A DNA stretch of 64,000 bases from positions 124,001 through 188,000 of the forward strand of contig JAIXMF010000001.1 in assembly GCA_025201365.1 (NCBI GenBank), read 5' to 3'. Source of the stretch: Syncephalis plumigaleata. Its lineage: Eukaryota > Zoopagomycota > Zoopagomycetes > Zoopagales > Piptocephalidaceae. Each line of letters starts with the position of its first letter. Positions within the stretch are counted from its first letter, which is position 1. Positions 30,962 through 44,500 of this stretch are shown piece by piece. A program made the translations under genes and the position numbers. Under the pieces are notes generated by a model. It ran no database searches. It was not told where the DNA came from and saw nothing but the letters and a program-made list of their open reading frames with translations.

Positions 30962-33900
30962 TTAACCAAGCATAAAGTATAGTTCATTATCGTCATTTAC
31001 GAATGATTCTTCTGAATTACTTGATGATACTGCATTACTAATGGCACAAACAACTGTACTCAAAGTAGATGGCCATGTAATAGTCGTAATAGTTGATATA
31101 AACGAAGTGAGTAATGATTGATCATCATCATCATCTAATAATAATAATAATAGATTAATAATAAAGTAATCATAGCTGCTTCTACTTACTATTGTTATTT
31201 AACATGTCCATTTTTGCTAATACATATGTTCCCATAAGCATTTGATAAATCATAATGAATACAGATGATTGATGGTATTGATTGACTAGCATGGCTGTAT
31301 TGTTTGAGTCAATGCTTGTCTAGCAATAATGATACGGTTAGTAACACACATAGATACATATATATATATAGGTCATGCTGATGATAATGATGTATCTTAC
31401 AAGTAAATCCATACGAGATAATAAACGAGTTGTTTGTTGTTTTAATTGATCCACTAATTGATGGAATACTGACGATGAATCTACAGTTGTCGTCGAGTTG
31501 GAGATCGATTTATATTGACGATACCATCGTAGTAAAGCATTACTCGCCAATTGTGTATTGTATAATGCTGACAGTATTGCTTATTAGTTTAATCCATGAT
31601 TGCCACTCTAATCTACAATCACTCACCTTCTCTGAATGTATTCAATGGTTCCTGTTCGAATAGTGGTCCATCTTCATCATTCACTTCATGATTATCCAGT
31701 GATAGTGAATGAACACTTGATATTAACATATTAATATCTATTCATGTGCCATTATTAGTTTAGATGGAAATGACATATACAACTCATGTTATCCTTCTAT
31801 TACTCACCTTGTTTAATCAAGAGTTGATTGAAAAGCGGTGTAATTACTGCTGCTGCATCGGTAGAACCAAATTGATCCACAAGAATCATAGTAAGTGTTT
31901 CAACCTATAATTGTATATTAATGACAGTGTAAAGAATCTTACATATTCCTACTTACCGAGTGACCATTCATCGTAGCAGCAACAGTAATGGCATCCCTTC
32001 TAATATCTTCATCATCATCCTTGATGAGATATATCCATTCAGAGAGCAATAAGTTAATAGCCAAGTATAGATGATTACATAATGATTATTGATTACCTGC
32101 ATCAATTGCCAGAGTATCCATCCTAGTTGAATGTTGAAATGTCCACTTGGAATCATGATGGATAACGCAGTGACCACGGCCTTTCTCATTTCTAATGGCT
32201 ATTACATAGTAAAAAAATTAACGCGGTGGTTATTTACGATGTGTACACCACATTGTTACGCATTACTTACTGCTTCATCCATTGTCGCTTCCTTTAATGT
32301 ATTCGTCCATGGTAGCATCCTATCGTGTGATGGTGACTTCATCTATAGTATTACGTGTATGATTTACGCTGTATTAGTACGTTGTGATAATAGTCTAGTG
32401 TAGTCATTACAAATCTTACACGTGAAATAAGTAAGCTTAGTAAGGGCAGCGTACTACACCGTCGACCTAGTCGTTTCTCCCCTTGGAATCGTTGCCATAG
32501 AATAGGATACGCGGTAAGTGCTTCCTCTTCCTGAATACTGTTCATACTACGTAGGATTGTCATGGTCTCATTTAAACTATCAGGATCCATATCATTTTGT
32601 TGAATAATATTATTCAATAGATAGGATCCAAATGCACTATTTATACATACATACATATATACGTATTAATGTCGTAGTCAGTGTGTTTCTTGTCTTTTAT
32701 CCATCATTACCTTGGTAAACTAGTAGATAATGGCTGGATCTCCTTCAATATTGCCGGATAGACTAAATAATGAGATTCGGGTAGTAGATGATGCTTAAGC
32801 AAATCTAAACCTGAATCAATATTGTCCGGTAGCCATACTGCTTGTGGTTGAACAAGTGCATTCTGCGTCAATAAAGCATAATAAAATGGACGACATTGAG
32901 TGGCACCAGGCTGTGTAGGTATCAATGGTAGTTGACAGGCTTGCCATGATATCTTAAGCCATGGTATCCATGCCTTATGCACTTGTTCCTCTGCATCACT
33001 CATGATGATTAGTATGGCTATTTGTTAGTATTACAAGGTTATTAGTTTACCTGTCCAATTAAGTGATTGCCACCAACGAGACGTGAACAATGTCTCCTTA
33101 ATAAGCTTGATTGTAATCAATGATAATACTTGACATGGATGTTGACTTATAATTGATAGCGATTCAAATAATGCCATTAGTTGATTGGTAACTCTAGTAT
33201 AATCAATAGTTAACCACCATCTATTATAAATATTAAATGATAACATACCTGCAGATACTACCGGTTGATGTCGTGGATATTGACGTAATAACTGGTATAA
33301 TTGACATAGTCTACCATGTAGTTCATTCGTAGTCAATTGATCATTCATGGAGTGTAGATCAGCAACTAGTTCTTGACTGATCATTAGTATTTGATTAGGA
33401 TTAACCAAGGCTACGAGTGCATACGATGCCATTTCTCTAATCTAAATAGTAGAATGATTATTACTAAACTGAATGAATCAAATGTATGACTATATATATA
33501 TATATATATATACCTTGTAGACACGACTACTAGCACAATTTCGAATTGCTTTAATCAATGGAGCTAGACCATCTGTTTGCTGTTGATTCGGAATATCCTG
33601 ATCAGATAATGATGGCTTCAAATGAGCCAATACTAATAGCACAGGATAGAGTGATGTCTCCACTTGTTCCTATCAATGTGTAATCACACATTAGCAATCA
33701 ATATCATCTCAGTATACACGCTATAGTGTAGACAATCACTTACTGGATTGGTTGTATAATTGAACTTGCTATCTACAAGTCTAGACAGTAGGAATGGTTC
33801 AAGCTGTGAATACTTTTTGAAAAACTCTCTAACAGATAATCCATTAAATGTATCCTTCTCATCGGACATTAACGATTTAATACCGAATACTCGATTGATC

Positions 33901-36900
33901 AATGAGGACAACATCATTACAGAGCAGTTACGAATAGGCCAACTAGTAATGAGCATACAAACAAGTATGAATGAGTATCTATCTAGCAATGAATGATATG
34001 CACACGTATAGTAATTACCTTGATGATGCCATACCATGAATAGCCAATTTGAAACTATGCTCAATGTAACGCGATATATTCTTACTGAGACGTGCATCGG
34101 TCAACAGCATTCGTAGTGTATTCATAGCATGAACCTGACCACTAATCTTTTCTTCATCATTCTTATAGCTATGTGAATCTACTGCGACATCAGATGATGA
34201 TGATGATGATGACATGATATCGGATGTCATATCAAATAGTTGTGATACAGCTGTATGAAGCATTTGACCTGATGCATCACATAATACGAGTGCCATGATA
34301 CCATACGGTATACCACCACTACGCCGTGTAATAGAAATGGATGTAGATTGCATTTGTTCAAGTATACTCTAGATAGATAGTGATTAGCTGTGTTATGACA
34401 TGATACACACACACATGTATATATGTATATATACATACCTTTAACCATTCACGGACAATAGCCGATAATCGTGGATCATGAGATTGATGCAGTAACTGAC
34501 AAACAGCCTCAAAATGCGAAGATATATGCGAGAATGCACCACGATGTCGTAATCCCATGAGTAGTTGCTTTAATCGATTACCACAATCAATAATTAAATC
34601 TACTGATATAAATGATGTCTATACAATAATATTAATACATTAGAGTTGATCATAGTAACGATTAATAGCTCATATTATCTACCTTTATATTCTGATTCAA
34701 TGATTGTACACCACCACGTACAATATCTTCAAGTAATGCACTACAAAATATTAAGTAATTAGTTAATTAATGGTGTCTATTGCTTCTTACCTAGCCTCTT
34801 TAATACCACGCCAACAATAGGTGAGCAAGTAGTGATGATCTTGACTACGTAATACGAGTAGTTCATCATCATCTTGTTCATAACCTTCTGGTGCTGGATG
34901 TTCTAATGCTGTCACTACAATCTCAATAGTCTGTTCAATAATCGATAATAGTTGCTGATTGATAGTTGACCATTGTTCATTAGAAATACTATTAGAGGAT
35001 GATGATGCCTGTAGATGTTTATCTATTGTATCACGATATATATAAGAGAATGCCTTTAGTATACCGTGTACTGGATGACGACGTGTAGCCATGGATAGAT
35101 TCGATTTAGCTTGATTCATTCTAGCTTCAATATCCTTGAGCATCAATGTCATAAAATTACTAATAATAATAATAACAACTATTAGCGAGTATTCAATAGG
35201 TCATCATCATCATCTCATAACTCACCTCTTGCATCTTGTAGTTCATTATCTTGTTCTACTTGCATATTAGATGGTGATAGATACCAACCAAGATTGACTA
35301 TATACTTTTGGAATACAAGTAGTATAATGGCTGCACCTCCATCACTCTGAGATGCTTTAGGATCTGCTAGAGATGACCACGCACCAGCAATCAATTGTTG
35401 CTCTACTTTATCCACACTCTCATAACCAGGTAATGGAGCAGGAAAGTAAGCGAGACACTTTAGTGCAATCAATCGATTAGCATCGTAATTATCTAAAAGT
35501 AGAGTGACAAGTGATTGTGTGGCTTCTAATGTAAACAAATGCTCCTCTACAATACGACCTATCACTTTACAATTACGACAGTGATAATGACTATCAGTAT
35601 CAGTATTCGATAATGATGGCAATAAGAAATGATCCAGTAATTGATAGAGTAGTTTAAGTGACATGGCCACTCGAGTAAATGGTGCATTAGGATACAATCC
35701 TTGTAGACAATGTCGTATTAACCATGCTACAAATTGATGACCGGGATAGTAGACATCAGCTGAACGTTCCGGTCTACCATGCGTGTAAGCAGCAGCATTA
35801 TCGTGTAATCGTTTCATTAAACGAGTCATGGCAGCATACATATTCTGTCTGAAATGTGCTCTAGTCACATTCATATTAATACGTAGAAATTGTTGCACAA
35901 TGGATAGTTCCTCCACTGTAATAGGATCGGTAGTACGTCTAGTCTCACATACTAATGCTAACATATCAAGTCGAACTTGTTCCTCTGGATGTATTAATGC
36001 TAACTGACCAACTTGTTGTAAATCTTGTAATTCTAATGAACTCAATTAATCATAGACTATTCCAATAATCGTATAAAATAAATAAATACCTGTATTCACT
36101 GTAATGAGACCATTTGCCTTTGCCGTCTTTAATACTGTAACCAGGCAAATATACGTTGACCTTGATTAGATGTATCATCGATATGCTTATCACCAACAAC
36201 ATGATTGTAGAGTGGTCGGAATGTCGATGAATTAAACTTGAATAGCTTGCTAACAACACGTCCCGTATAATTACTAATAGTTGCATCAGAGGAGAGTAGA
36301 CCACGAGACAAGAATGGAATCCACACTGTAGACCAATAATGACTTGACTATATATACACATATATATATTAGTATCATTTCATCTATGATCATATGCTCA
36401 TTACCGGATCATGTATTGTTAAATGCTCCATTATAGTTACTAGTAGTGCCATGGCATAGGATGCAAGAACAACATCAGATAATGCCATCATTATACTAGA
36501 TTGTAACTTGTCATCAATAAAGTAATCCATAGATACATAAGGTACTAGACAACAAAGAAATCCATATTTCATCTAACAACAAAGTATTAATATACAATAG
36601 ATTATGTATATATACATTACAAGTCATCATTACCTCTTCTCTCCAATCAACAGTAAGTAAATGAGTTACTAATTGATCTTTGAATTGTTGTACTTGTTGT
36701 GTCATTAGATCATCCATTGGAAATGCTGCCAAGTTCTTTAACAATCCCTCAAGAGCTACCTTAACCTATTCAACATATTCATTCATTCATATATCTATAG
36801 GATATAGACACATTATATATTCATATTTACCTTATGTTGTACAGCATCTGCAGGATCACGCCAACTATCCCATATCAATGATATTAACCATTGTCGCTTA

Positions 36901-37704
36901 CTCGCATCTAGTGGTGCATCCAACTTGTCAAACCATAGGGTTAACGTATCAAATGCCATAAATCGATGCTGTATAAGTGGTTGATTTGACATGCCTACAG
37001 CCAAGTAGAATATCAATTCCATGAGTGTTGTAGGTTCTACTATTACTCTAATCATAGTAATAATGTTATAGGTTATTAGTAGGATATATCATGTCATGTA
37101 TAAACACAATCACTTACCCTAAACAATCTAATTTAACTATAGGCAATCTAGGCAATGATGACTTTAATAGTTCCGATGAATTAACTACTAATAGACCACG
37201 GCATAGAGGCAAGTATAATGCATGTGCTGTAATGAATTCCGATACACCTAGACATGTATCCTTCTTATTGTCATCTATCCTGTATGGAAGTGTCGATGAT
37301 GATGATGATGATGCTGAATCATCATCAAGTAACGTATACTGCCATAATAAAGCCAATGGTGTGTCACTATCTTGTTGATAGGACAATAGAGTGGCGTAGA
37401 TAACACCGGCTACCGGTCCAATATCACGAGCAATACGAGGAAGAGCACATACATCCATACATGCCTTTATCGCATTTATTTGCTCCTCTGAACTAATACT
37501 CAATACATTGATATTGTCATTAGACGACAATGCTGTATTACGCTTCTGTTGACGTGAATAACCAATTAGAAATTGTTGACCAAGTGATTTAGCTTGTGCA
37601 ATCTCTGTTGTTAACTGAATAGATGTGCCTTGATCCTTGTAAATAGACAAGCACTGCTCTACTTTATCAGTATATGCACGTAATGAAGTAGCTATTGTAA
37701 TCAT
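30962..37704 (-). CDS. trm732: Trm732/THADA homologue (DUF2428), tRNA methylation partner
   Basis: Trm732 is the scaffold that, with Trm7, 2'-O-methylates position 32 of tRNAs; THADA is its animal counterpart. Roughly 20 short exons encode a HEAT/ARM-type protein of about 1,900 residues. The diagnostic DUF2428 block is clear: GLRHRGAF near 34550, T-R-R-S-G-G-I-P-Y-G-I near 34320, V-H-A-M-N-T-L-R-M-L near 34120, then P-I-R-N-C-S-V-M-M-L, R-V-F-G and R-E-F-F-K-K-Y. The start MITIATSLRAY is the first ATG; exon 1 ends at 37118 and exon 2 is 37047-36831. The last exon ends E-L-Y-F-M-L-G at 30962. At least one base seems missing near 36138. Introns are AT-rich with TATATA tracts. Confidence 0.85.
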
Positions 37705-37918
37705 TATTAGTATGAGTCAATCAGTAATCAATAAACATAATACGCGGTATAATAATCAGGAAATATTCCGATTAAAAAAAATAAAAAATAAAATCGGAGT
37801 GATTCATTTTACATACAATTGACTATGCTCATATTATTTCTTCATTTCTTCTTATTACACTTGTTTCTTTATAGTATTCATAGTTGGATTACACTACTAT
37901 AAGGTTACTATTTGCCAA
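37705..37918. promoter_or_regulatory. Shared divergent promoter of trm732 and the Dss1-like gene
   Basis: Only 214 bases separate the two start codons. The stretch is AT-rich, with an A-run (37774-37792) and T-rich leader. Initiation for both genes must lie here. No specific factor site is recognised. Confidence 0.5.
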
Positions 37919-40900
37919 ATGGCATCCTCTATGGCCATTGGTGTGTTACGACCTAATACAATCAAGTTACATACTGCTACTTCTATACAGTTAGTATCAA
38001 CGGTGACATCTTCTATGTTATTACGCTGTCAAGGTGCTCGTTTACCACTTTATCGTTGTATAACTACAAGTAGACTATGTTCACTACCTAAAACTAAGAG
38101 TTCTCTTATTCAAGCTATTCAAAAGACTAATGAAGAGTTGACTGCTAAAGCGAATAAACCTGCTAAACGACTAGAACGTCTACTTGAAACAGCTGAAGAC
38201 GAGCAGTATCGACGTACTACGCCAAATGTATTGATACGCGTTAATAAGCGACATTTATCACAACCTAAACGTGCTACTATACCATCTATACCGGAGGATA
38301 TGAATCTACATATTACGAAAACACCATCATCTATTAAACTATTACAACAACAACAACAACAACAACAACCATCACCAAGTCGAATGGGTAAACGATTCCA
38401 ATCTATTAGTGGCAATAATAGTAACACACCATCTACATTAGTAAAGGACGATGATGAAGTGAATACTAGTGAACTCATTGAATCAACATTTGATCCAGAA
38501 GAAATGGTTGATATAGGATATGAATATCAACCTGGTGATTTAGTAGAAGTAATCAAGTAAGTATTCTATATATACATGTATATATATAGATTATTAACTA
38601 TGTATTCTATTATTTGTAGAGTAAAACGACCTTTACTACTTGTTGTACACTCTAAACAAGTAAATGGTATTCGTTATAATGGTCTATTATCTAATGGTGA
38701 CACTGTTGAATTTCAACCATCTGATGTGGTATTCCATACACCAGACTTTTTAAAATCTAATGAGTTCAAATCATTATTCGCTAAAGGATTAATGAAATCG
38801 GGCACCGGTGAACGTGTAGATATGCAACAACTGATTCATGATAAAGATGGACAACAACAGACATTATTGCCACAAGTGGCACGTCGTATCTTAAGCGTCT
38901 TCGATCGTATGACACTATCCCGTCAATGGTCGGCCATCATACGTATGCAACAAATCTATACGGAATTTCACGAACAAAACAATCGTGAAGTAGCCGGTCT
39001 AGAGGAGATCGCCAAGCACGTCTACGCCAACGAGGATGGTAGTGATGAATCTAGCGTGACACTCACCTATACACAACGATATGCTGTGCATCGATTTCTA
39101 AGTCGTGACCCGTTACACTTTATTCCGGAACGATCTCACTTTAGTGCCTACGAGAATATCGTCGACCATCTTAACATGTCAATGGGACAGTTCCGATTTA
39201 GACCACTTAGCGAGTTAAAGCGTATTAACGAAGCAATACGTATGATTAATGAGAAGGATGCGAAGTTTAACGAGTTTCTACGACGTGCTCATAAGATGAT
39301 CGATCTCAAACGATCCAACTTACTCGCTAACTCGGACAACTATCAATTATCACCCTATTCCGATACTGATTTATCATTTCTAGAATTGGTACGCGCGTTT
39401 ATTCACGCGGAAGTCAACAATATACCGCGTAATCCGTTCGTCTATCCTACCTCTGAGATTATTAAACCACTACGCTATTACGATGATCTAGACGCAGATA
39501 CTGCATCGGCATTTCTAGTCGATATGGGCGTATGGCCGGCATGGGAGAATGTCGTCACACTTAAGGAGTCAGTACCATTAGCGGGACACACACAATCGAA
39601 ACAGTTAGAGAATGCCATACGTAGAAATAATAAGTTGGCACAACGTTTATTGGCAGTACCGATGTTTAAATATCAATCTAAATCATTACAGAACAATAAG
39701 CGTAATACAGCTGCAGCAATAGATGCATCGATATCCATAGCCACACCTAAAATATCACCCTCGTCTAATCCTGAAGAATTCTACACAAAGGACATTGTTG
39801 AACATTTACGCATGATTTCGGTGATTTACCCGTGTATACCATTGATGATACGGATGCTAAAGAACTGGATGATGGTATCTCGATTGAACGCACACAGGAT
39901 GGTCAGTGTTGGCTACACGTACATGTGGCAGACCCGACTGCCTACATTCCACCACAACACTTGATTGCACGTAGAGCACAGGGACAAGGCAGCACCATCT
40001 ATTTCCCTGAACGACATTACCCGATGCTACCCGACGATCTATCTATTCAACGATTTAGTCTAGGTGTGAATAGACACACGAGTGAACCACAAAGTGTACT
40101 CACCTTCTCGGCACGTTTAAATACTACTAATGGTCAATTGGAGGATTTCAAGGTTAGAGCAGGTATCATTCGTAAGGTACACGTATTGCAATATGATAAA
40201 GTAGACGGCATACTTGACTGGTCGAATATCACTCGAATGAAGAACGAAGTAATCCGTCGTAGAATGCAACGTGTATGGCATATCGATGACAATCGTGTAT
40301 TGACCATCAGTGACATTGCCGATAAAACCAATAGTAGTAGTAGTAATGGCAATGCAATATCATTAGAGATGCAACAAGATCTACATGCATTACAACAATT
40401 GGCAAATCTTCACATGTCACATCGTGTACAACAAGGCATGTTATTATTCTCATTGCCTAGTAGTAGTGTTTCTACGAAACCATTCCCATTGCCCATTACA
40501 CAACAACATCCATTACAATTACTACGCTATCAGCAACCGACATTAGCGGCTAATAGACAACCACCCTCACTTACGTTACAACTCGAACGAGCCATGCATT
40601 CACCGGCTCGTCTCATGGTAGCAGAACTAATGGTGATTGCCGGTCGAGTATGCGGTACATGGTGTCATTCACGTCAATTACCCGTGCATTATAGAGCACA
40701 AAAGGCACCCGTTGGTCTACCGAGACATCTAGCAGATACACTAATGGAGGAATCCACACAGAATCACGGTATGGTAGATTTCATGTTATTCCAACAGGCA
40801 CGCTCCTACATGTTACCCGTCACACAACAATTGACACCGGGTGTTCATTGGACCATGGGTATTCATGATTTACAACAAGGTTACGTCAAGTGTACATCGC

Positions 40901-41447
40901 CATTGCGACGATACACGGACATGCTCGTACACTGGCAGATTAAATCGCAACTTATCAAAGAGGCAGATCCACGATCCAGACATTCACACGCATTTACCGT
41001 AGAGCAACTCGATCTACTAGGACATCGTATGTTGGCCAAGGAGCGTGCCATTCGTATATTACAAAGTGACGCAAACGATTCTGGACCATTGAATTCCTGG
41101 AACGTATGGGACGTGGACCTGTTAAAGATACATCTTCATCTTCATTATTTAGATCAAATCTACCCTTAGATTGGTCAACCCTAGGTGCTAGACACTGGCC
41201 ATCCATTGTTATTAATGTGACTGACACAGAATCCATCAATTACGGTGTACTTATACTAGATCTAGGTCTAATAGTACGTCTAGTACCTGATAAAGGCAAG
41301 GTAATCAATACTCAATTGAAGTTAGGCGATAAATTATTCTGTCGTATATTCAAGACATCACGCGATAAATCATTATTATGGGCAGTAGAAGCAGATGGTA
41401 GTGCATGCGATGATGGTAGAGATCTAGAGAAATTAGCTGTTTTCTAA
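37919..41447 (+). CDS. DSS1: Mitochondrial RNase II-family 3'-5' exoribonuclease, Dss1-like
   Basis: Exons 37919-38556 and 38620-41447, about 1155 residues if two bases are restored. An Arg/Ser/Thr-rich N-terminus reads like a mitochondrial presequence; then comes a Gln run, a G-D-L-V-E-V-I…N-G-I-R-Y-N-G-L-L strand pair and a long helical region. The RNB catalytic domain follows, with YTIDDTDAKELDDGIS (three of the four metal-binding Asp), V-H-V-A-D-P-T and YVKCTSPLRRYTDMLVHWQ, and an S1-like end. In yeast Dss1 is the nuclease of the mitochondrial degradosome with Suv3. Slips lie near 39812 (before HDFGDLPVYTIDD) and 41068 (before RFWTIEFLERMGRG). Confidence 0.85.
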
Positions 41448-41543
41448 GTGATACTTAATGAACATGAACATGAACATGAATATATATAATAAATCATTAG
41501 AATATATCAATGTAATCCAATCCATTATGTATTGACTATTTAT

Positions 41544-44500
41544 TTATTCATCTGATTGTTGTATTGATTTAATTAATTCAGCAATGGGTACATCACTATC
41601 TGTATCACTACTACTTGTTCCTCATCTTCATCTTCATCTTCACTTCTGTATCCTCTTCTGTGCTGATTCTATTATTATTCGCTTTCCTTTTGTTGTCATA
41701 TCATTATGAATGACTTGTTTCTGTTGTTTCTTCATAGTCTCATTCATATCATCATCATCATCCTTTGTAGATATTTGTTTTCTCTTTGTCATACTCATTG
41801 TCTTGATCTGTGATAGTTGCTTAAATTTGAGTGACCATTGCACATCTTGATCTAATAATTGTTCAAACTATTATAATGATATATATATATTACATATTAG
41901 TCATAGTAATCTAATTTACTATTTAATTACCTGTTCTCGTTGCTTGATTCTTTGTTCCTTATCATTAATAGTCAATAGTAATCCTTGCCAGGTAAATGGT
42001 GCCATCATTGTTATTCGATCATTATCGCGTAATACTTGTTCAAATGATGATGCATTTCTATAATCATTCGTGTATTAGTTAAATATACACACGTATGATT
42101 GATATGTTGCTTACCGTAAGCAGAATCGAGTACAAATGTATTTCTTTGCATATAAAATACTGCTATATCCTAAATAACAACGGCCTCTTCTACACTTGGT
42201 ACTAGTATGTCATATTATTATTATTATTAGTGAGATTACTACACTTTGATGGTTCATCTATACTATAGATCTACATACCATGTGATGAAGATTGTTCCAT
42301 CAGATAGATACTCTGACTAGATATCAGTTGATTAATGGCATTGACTACGATCATCACTTCATCAATACTTTGATAGGATAATGTTGCCAGTTGAGTAGCT
42401 ACAAATTGTGTATAGCTTAACTCAATCTAGTAAATAGGTGAATATTATGAGTAATGATTCTATTAAGATCTAGTATGTTATTACCTCATTCATACAACAA
42501 TCATGTGAGTTGTATGATGTACTAGTACTAGAAGAGTAGTGTCATTACACTTTTTGATACGCTCTACCATTAATTTGATCAATGATGAGCAGTGTGCTTT
42601 CCTTGATTGTACAAATCGATACAAGCTTGCTGTCACCGGTTCTGGTCTAGGTGATGTTGGTCCAATCTCTTCTGGTCCGAATAGACCTGTTAATTCTGAC
42701 TGTACACCTAGACTAATGCAACATCGATGACGATATACGAATAATGCTTCAATGTACTCGTTTAAGCGTTGATAAAGAAAAGAGGCATGTTTGCCGTCCA
42801 TTAGGGCAAATAGATCAATAGCACATTGACGAACTTTTTTGTATGGACTCGCCATGACTGCCACCACTGCAGGCATACACTAACAAAAGACGATGATGAA
42901 TATGAAATAGTATGGAATACACAACATGTTAGTAGTTACCTTGAATGGATGAATAATTCCTTGTTGTAATGCTAAACGTATAACTTGAAATGCTGTCTCA
43001 TGTAAGAGTGGGTGTTGATGTAGTGTTGCCTCTAGGATAGCATCGACATATTTATGTATTAATCCTGGTGTCAGTCTAGTTAATATGTACATGATTAGTA
43101 AATGATGTCTATTATATTAGTAAGCTTTCTCTTTTATATTACCCGTCATCTTCGAGTTGAGTATGCATGAATATTGCCTCTTGCTTTTCTATTGTTTCTA
43201 TTTACAATTGACATGATTAATATCTATTCATTTGATTATTGCTATATCAATATGTCTTACTATCATCGTGTCCCTCTTGTCCTTCTAGACTACTCGATAA
43301 CAATGATGCGAATACCTTCATAAGCTGTACTCGTATCATTATTTGATCATTATTCGTTAGAATACGCTGAATAATCGATGTGCTTTGCTCGTTAGTTAGC
43401 CATGCAGGATATGCTTGGTATAGGTAGCCTAATGATTTAGAAGAGTTAGTTTCAATTCATTGTTCGTATTCCATGTTGCTTACCCATGCTTTTAAGTGCG
43501 TAAGTTTGTATGGCTGGTTCATAGGGTTGATGCATAAATCGTATTACTAAATGAAATGTCTTTTCCTTTAGTAATGAGCACTATAACAAGAATATTAATA
43601 TGTAAATGGTTGTTGCTTTTCATTTCTTGTCAACATTCAATCCACTTACTTGTTTCGCTAGTTCTAATCAAGTTTACACTCAATGTTAATGATATTATAC
43701 AATATACATATATTCAATGACTTCTTACCAATAGGTCGTGTATCTGTTACACGATAATGCAAACATATCAATCCTATGGCAAGTAATAATCGTAAAAGAT
43801 GTCGTAATGATTGGAATGTACGCTTTTCTTGATAATAGACTTCCTCATCGGTGATTCGTTCTATTTGTCAATTGATAATAATATCGTATTAGACTAGTTT
43901 ACTATTTCATTATCGTGTTAGTTACACTCACTAATACTCGCAGTCCATAGACGTAGTAAATACATGTGTTGTCGAGTGTATCGTGTTATAATCATGCATA
44001 GACATGGTACTGCTAGTTCGATTAGCTACATGATTGATATTAGTATACTACATCTATCTATACTGGTGTCATTCGACTAACCGATTGTGATCCTTTAAGT
44101 AGTAGATTGGTAAGATTAGATTGTAGGGTAAGCATTAACTTCGAGTCAATCTGTCGTAGTACAGGTAAAGTGGATCGAATAATATGAATGATAGACTCGG
44201 CCAAATCATATTCCTACTCGTTACGCATTAGCGTGCTTACATTGTCACCAGTATTTGTCGAGTATGTTACACTTACTTGATAGGTAATAGAGGATATGTA
44301 TAGGCATAAGTTTGGCAAATGATAAATAAATAGTTCGGGTACTACTCGAGCCAATTGTACCAATACTAGATCGTAGCCATAACTCACGGATTCCGTAGTC
44401 GTCGATAATAGTTGTTCCATATACCAGTGGACATACCATTGATACAACTGTGTTCTTGCCTTTCTATTCCTACTAGTGGTATCCAATGCCTAATGAACAG

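Noticed and set aside
9878-41100. Programmed -1 ribosomal frameshifting at the slip sites
   Set aside because: The contexts share no slippery heptamer or downstream stem that I can see, housekeeping genes would rarely all need it, and the zero frame remains open well past each site.
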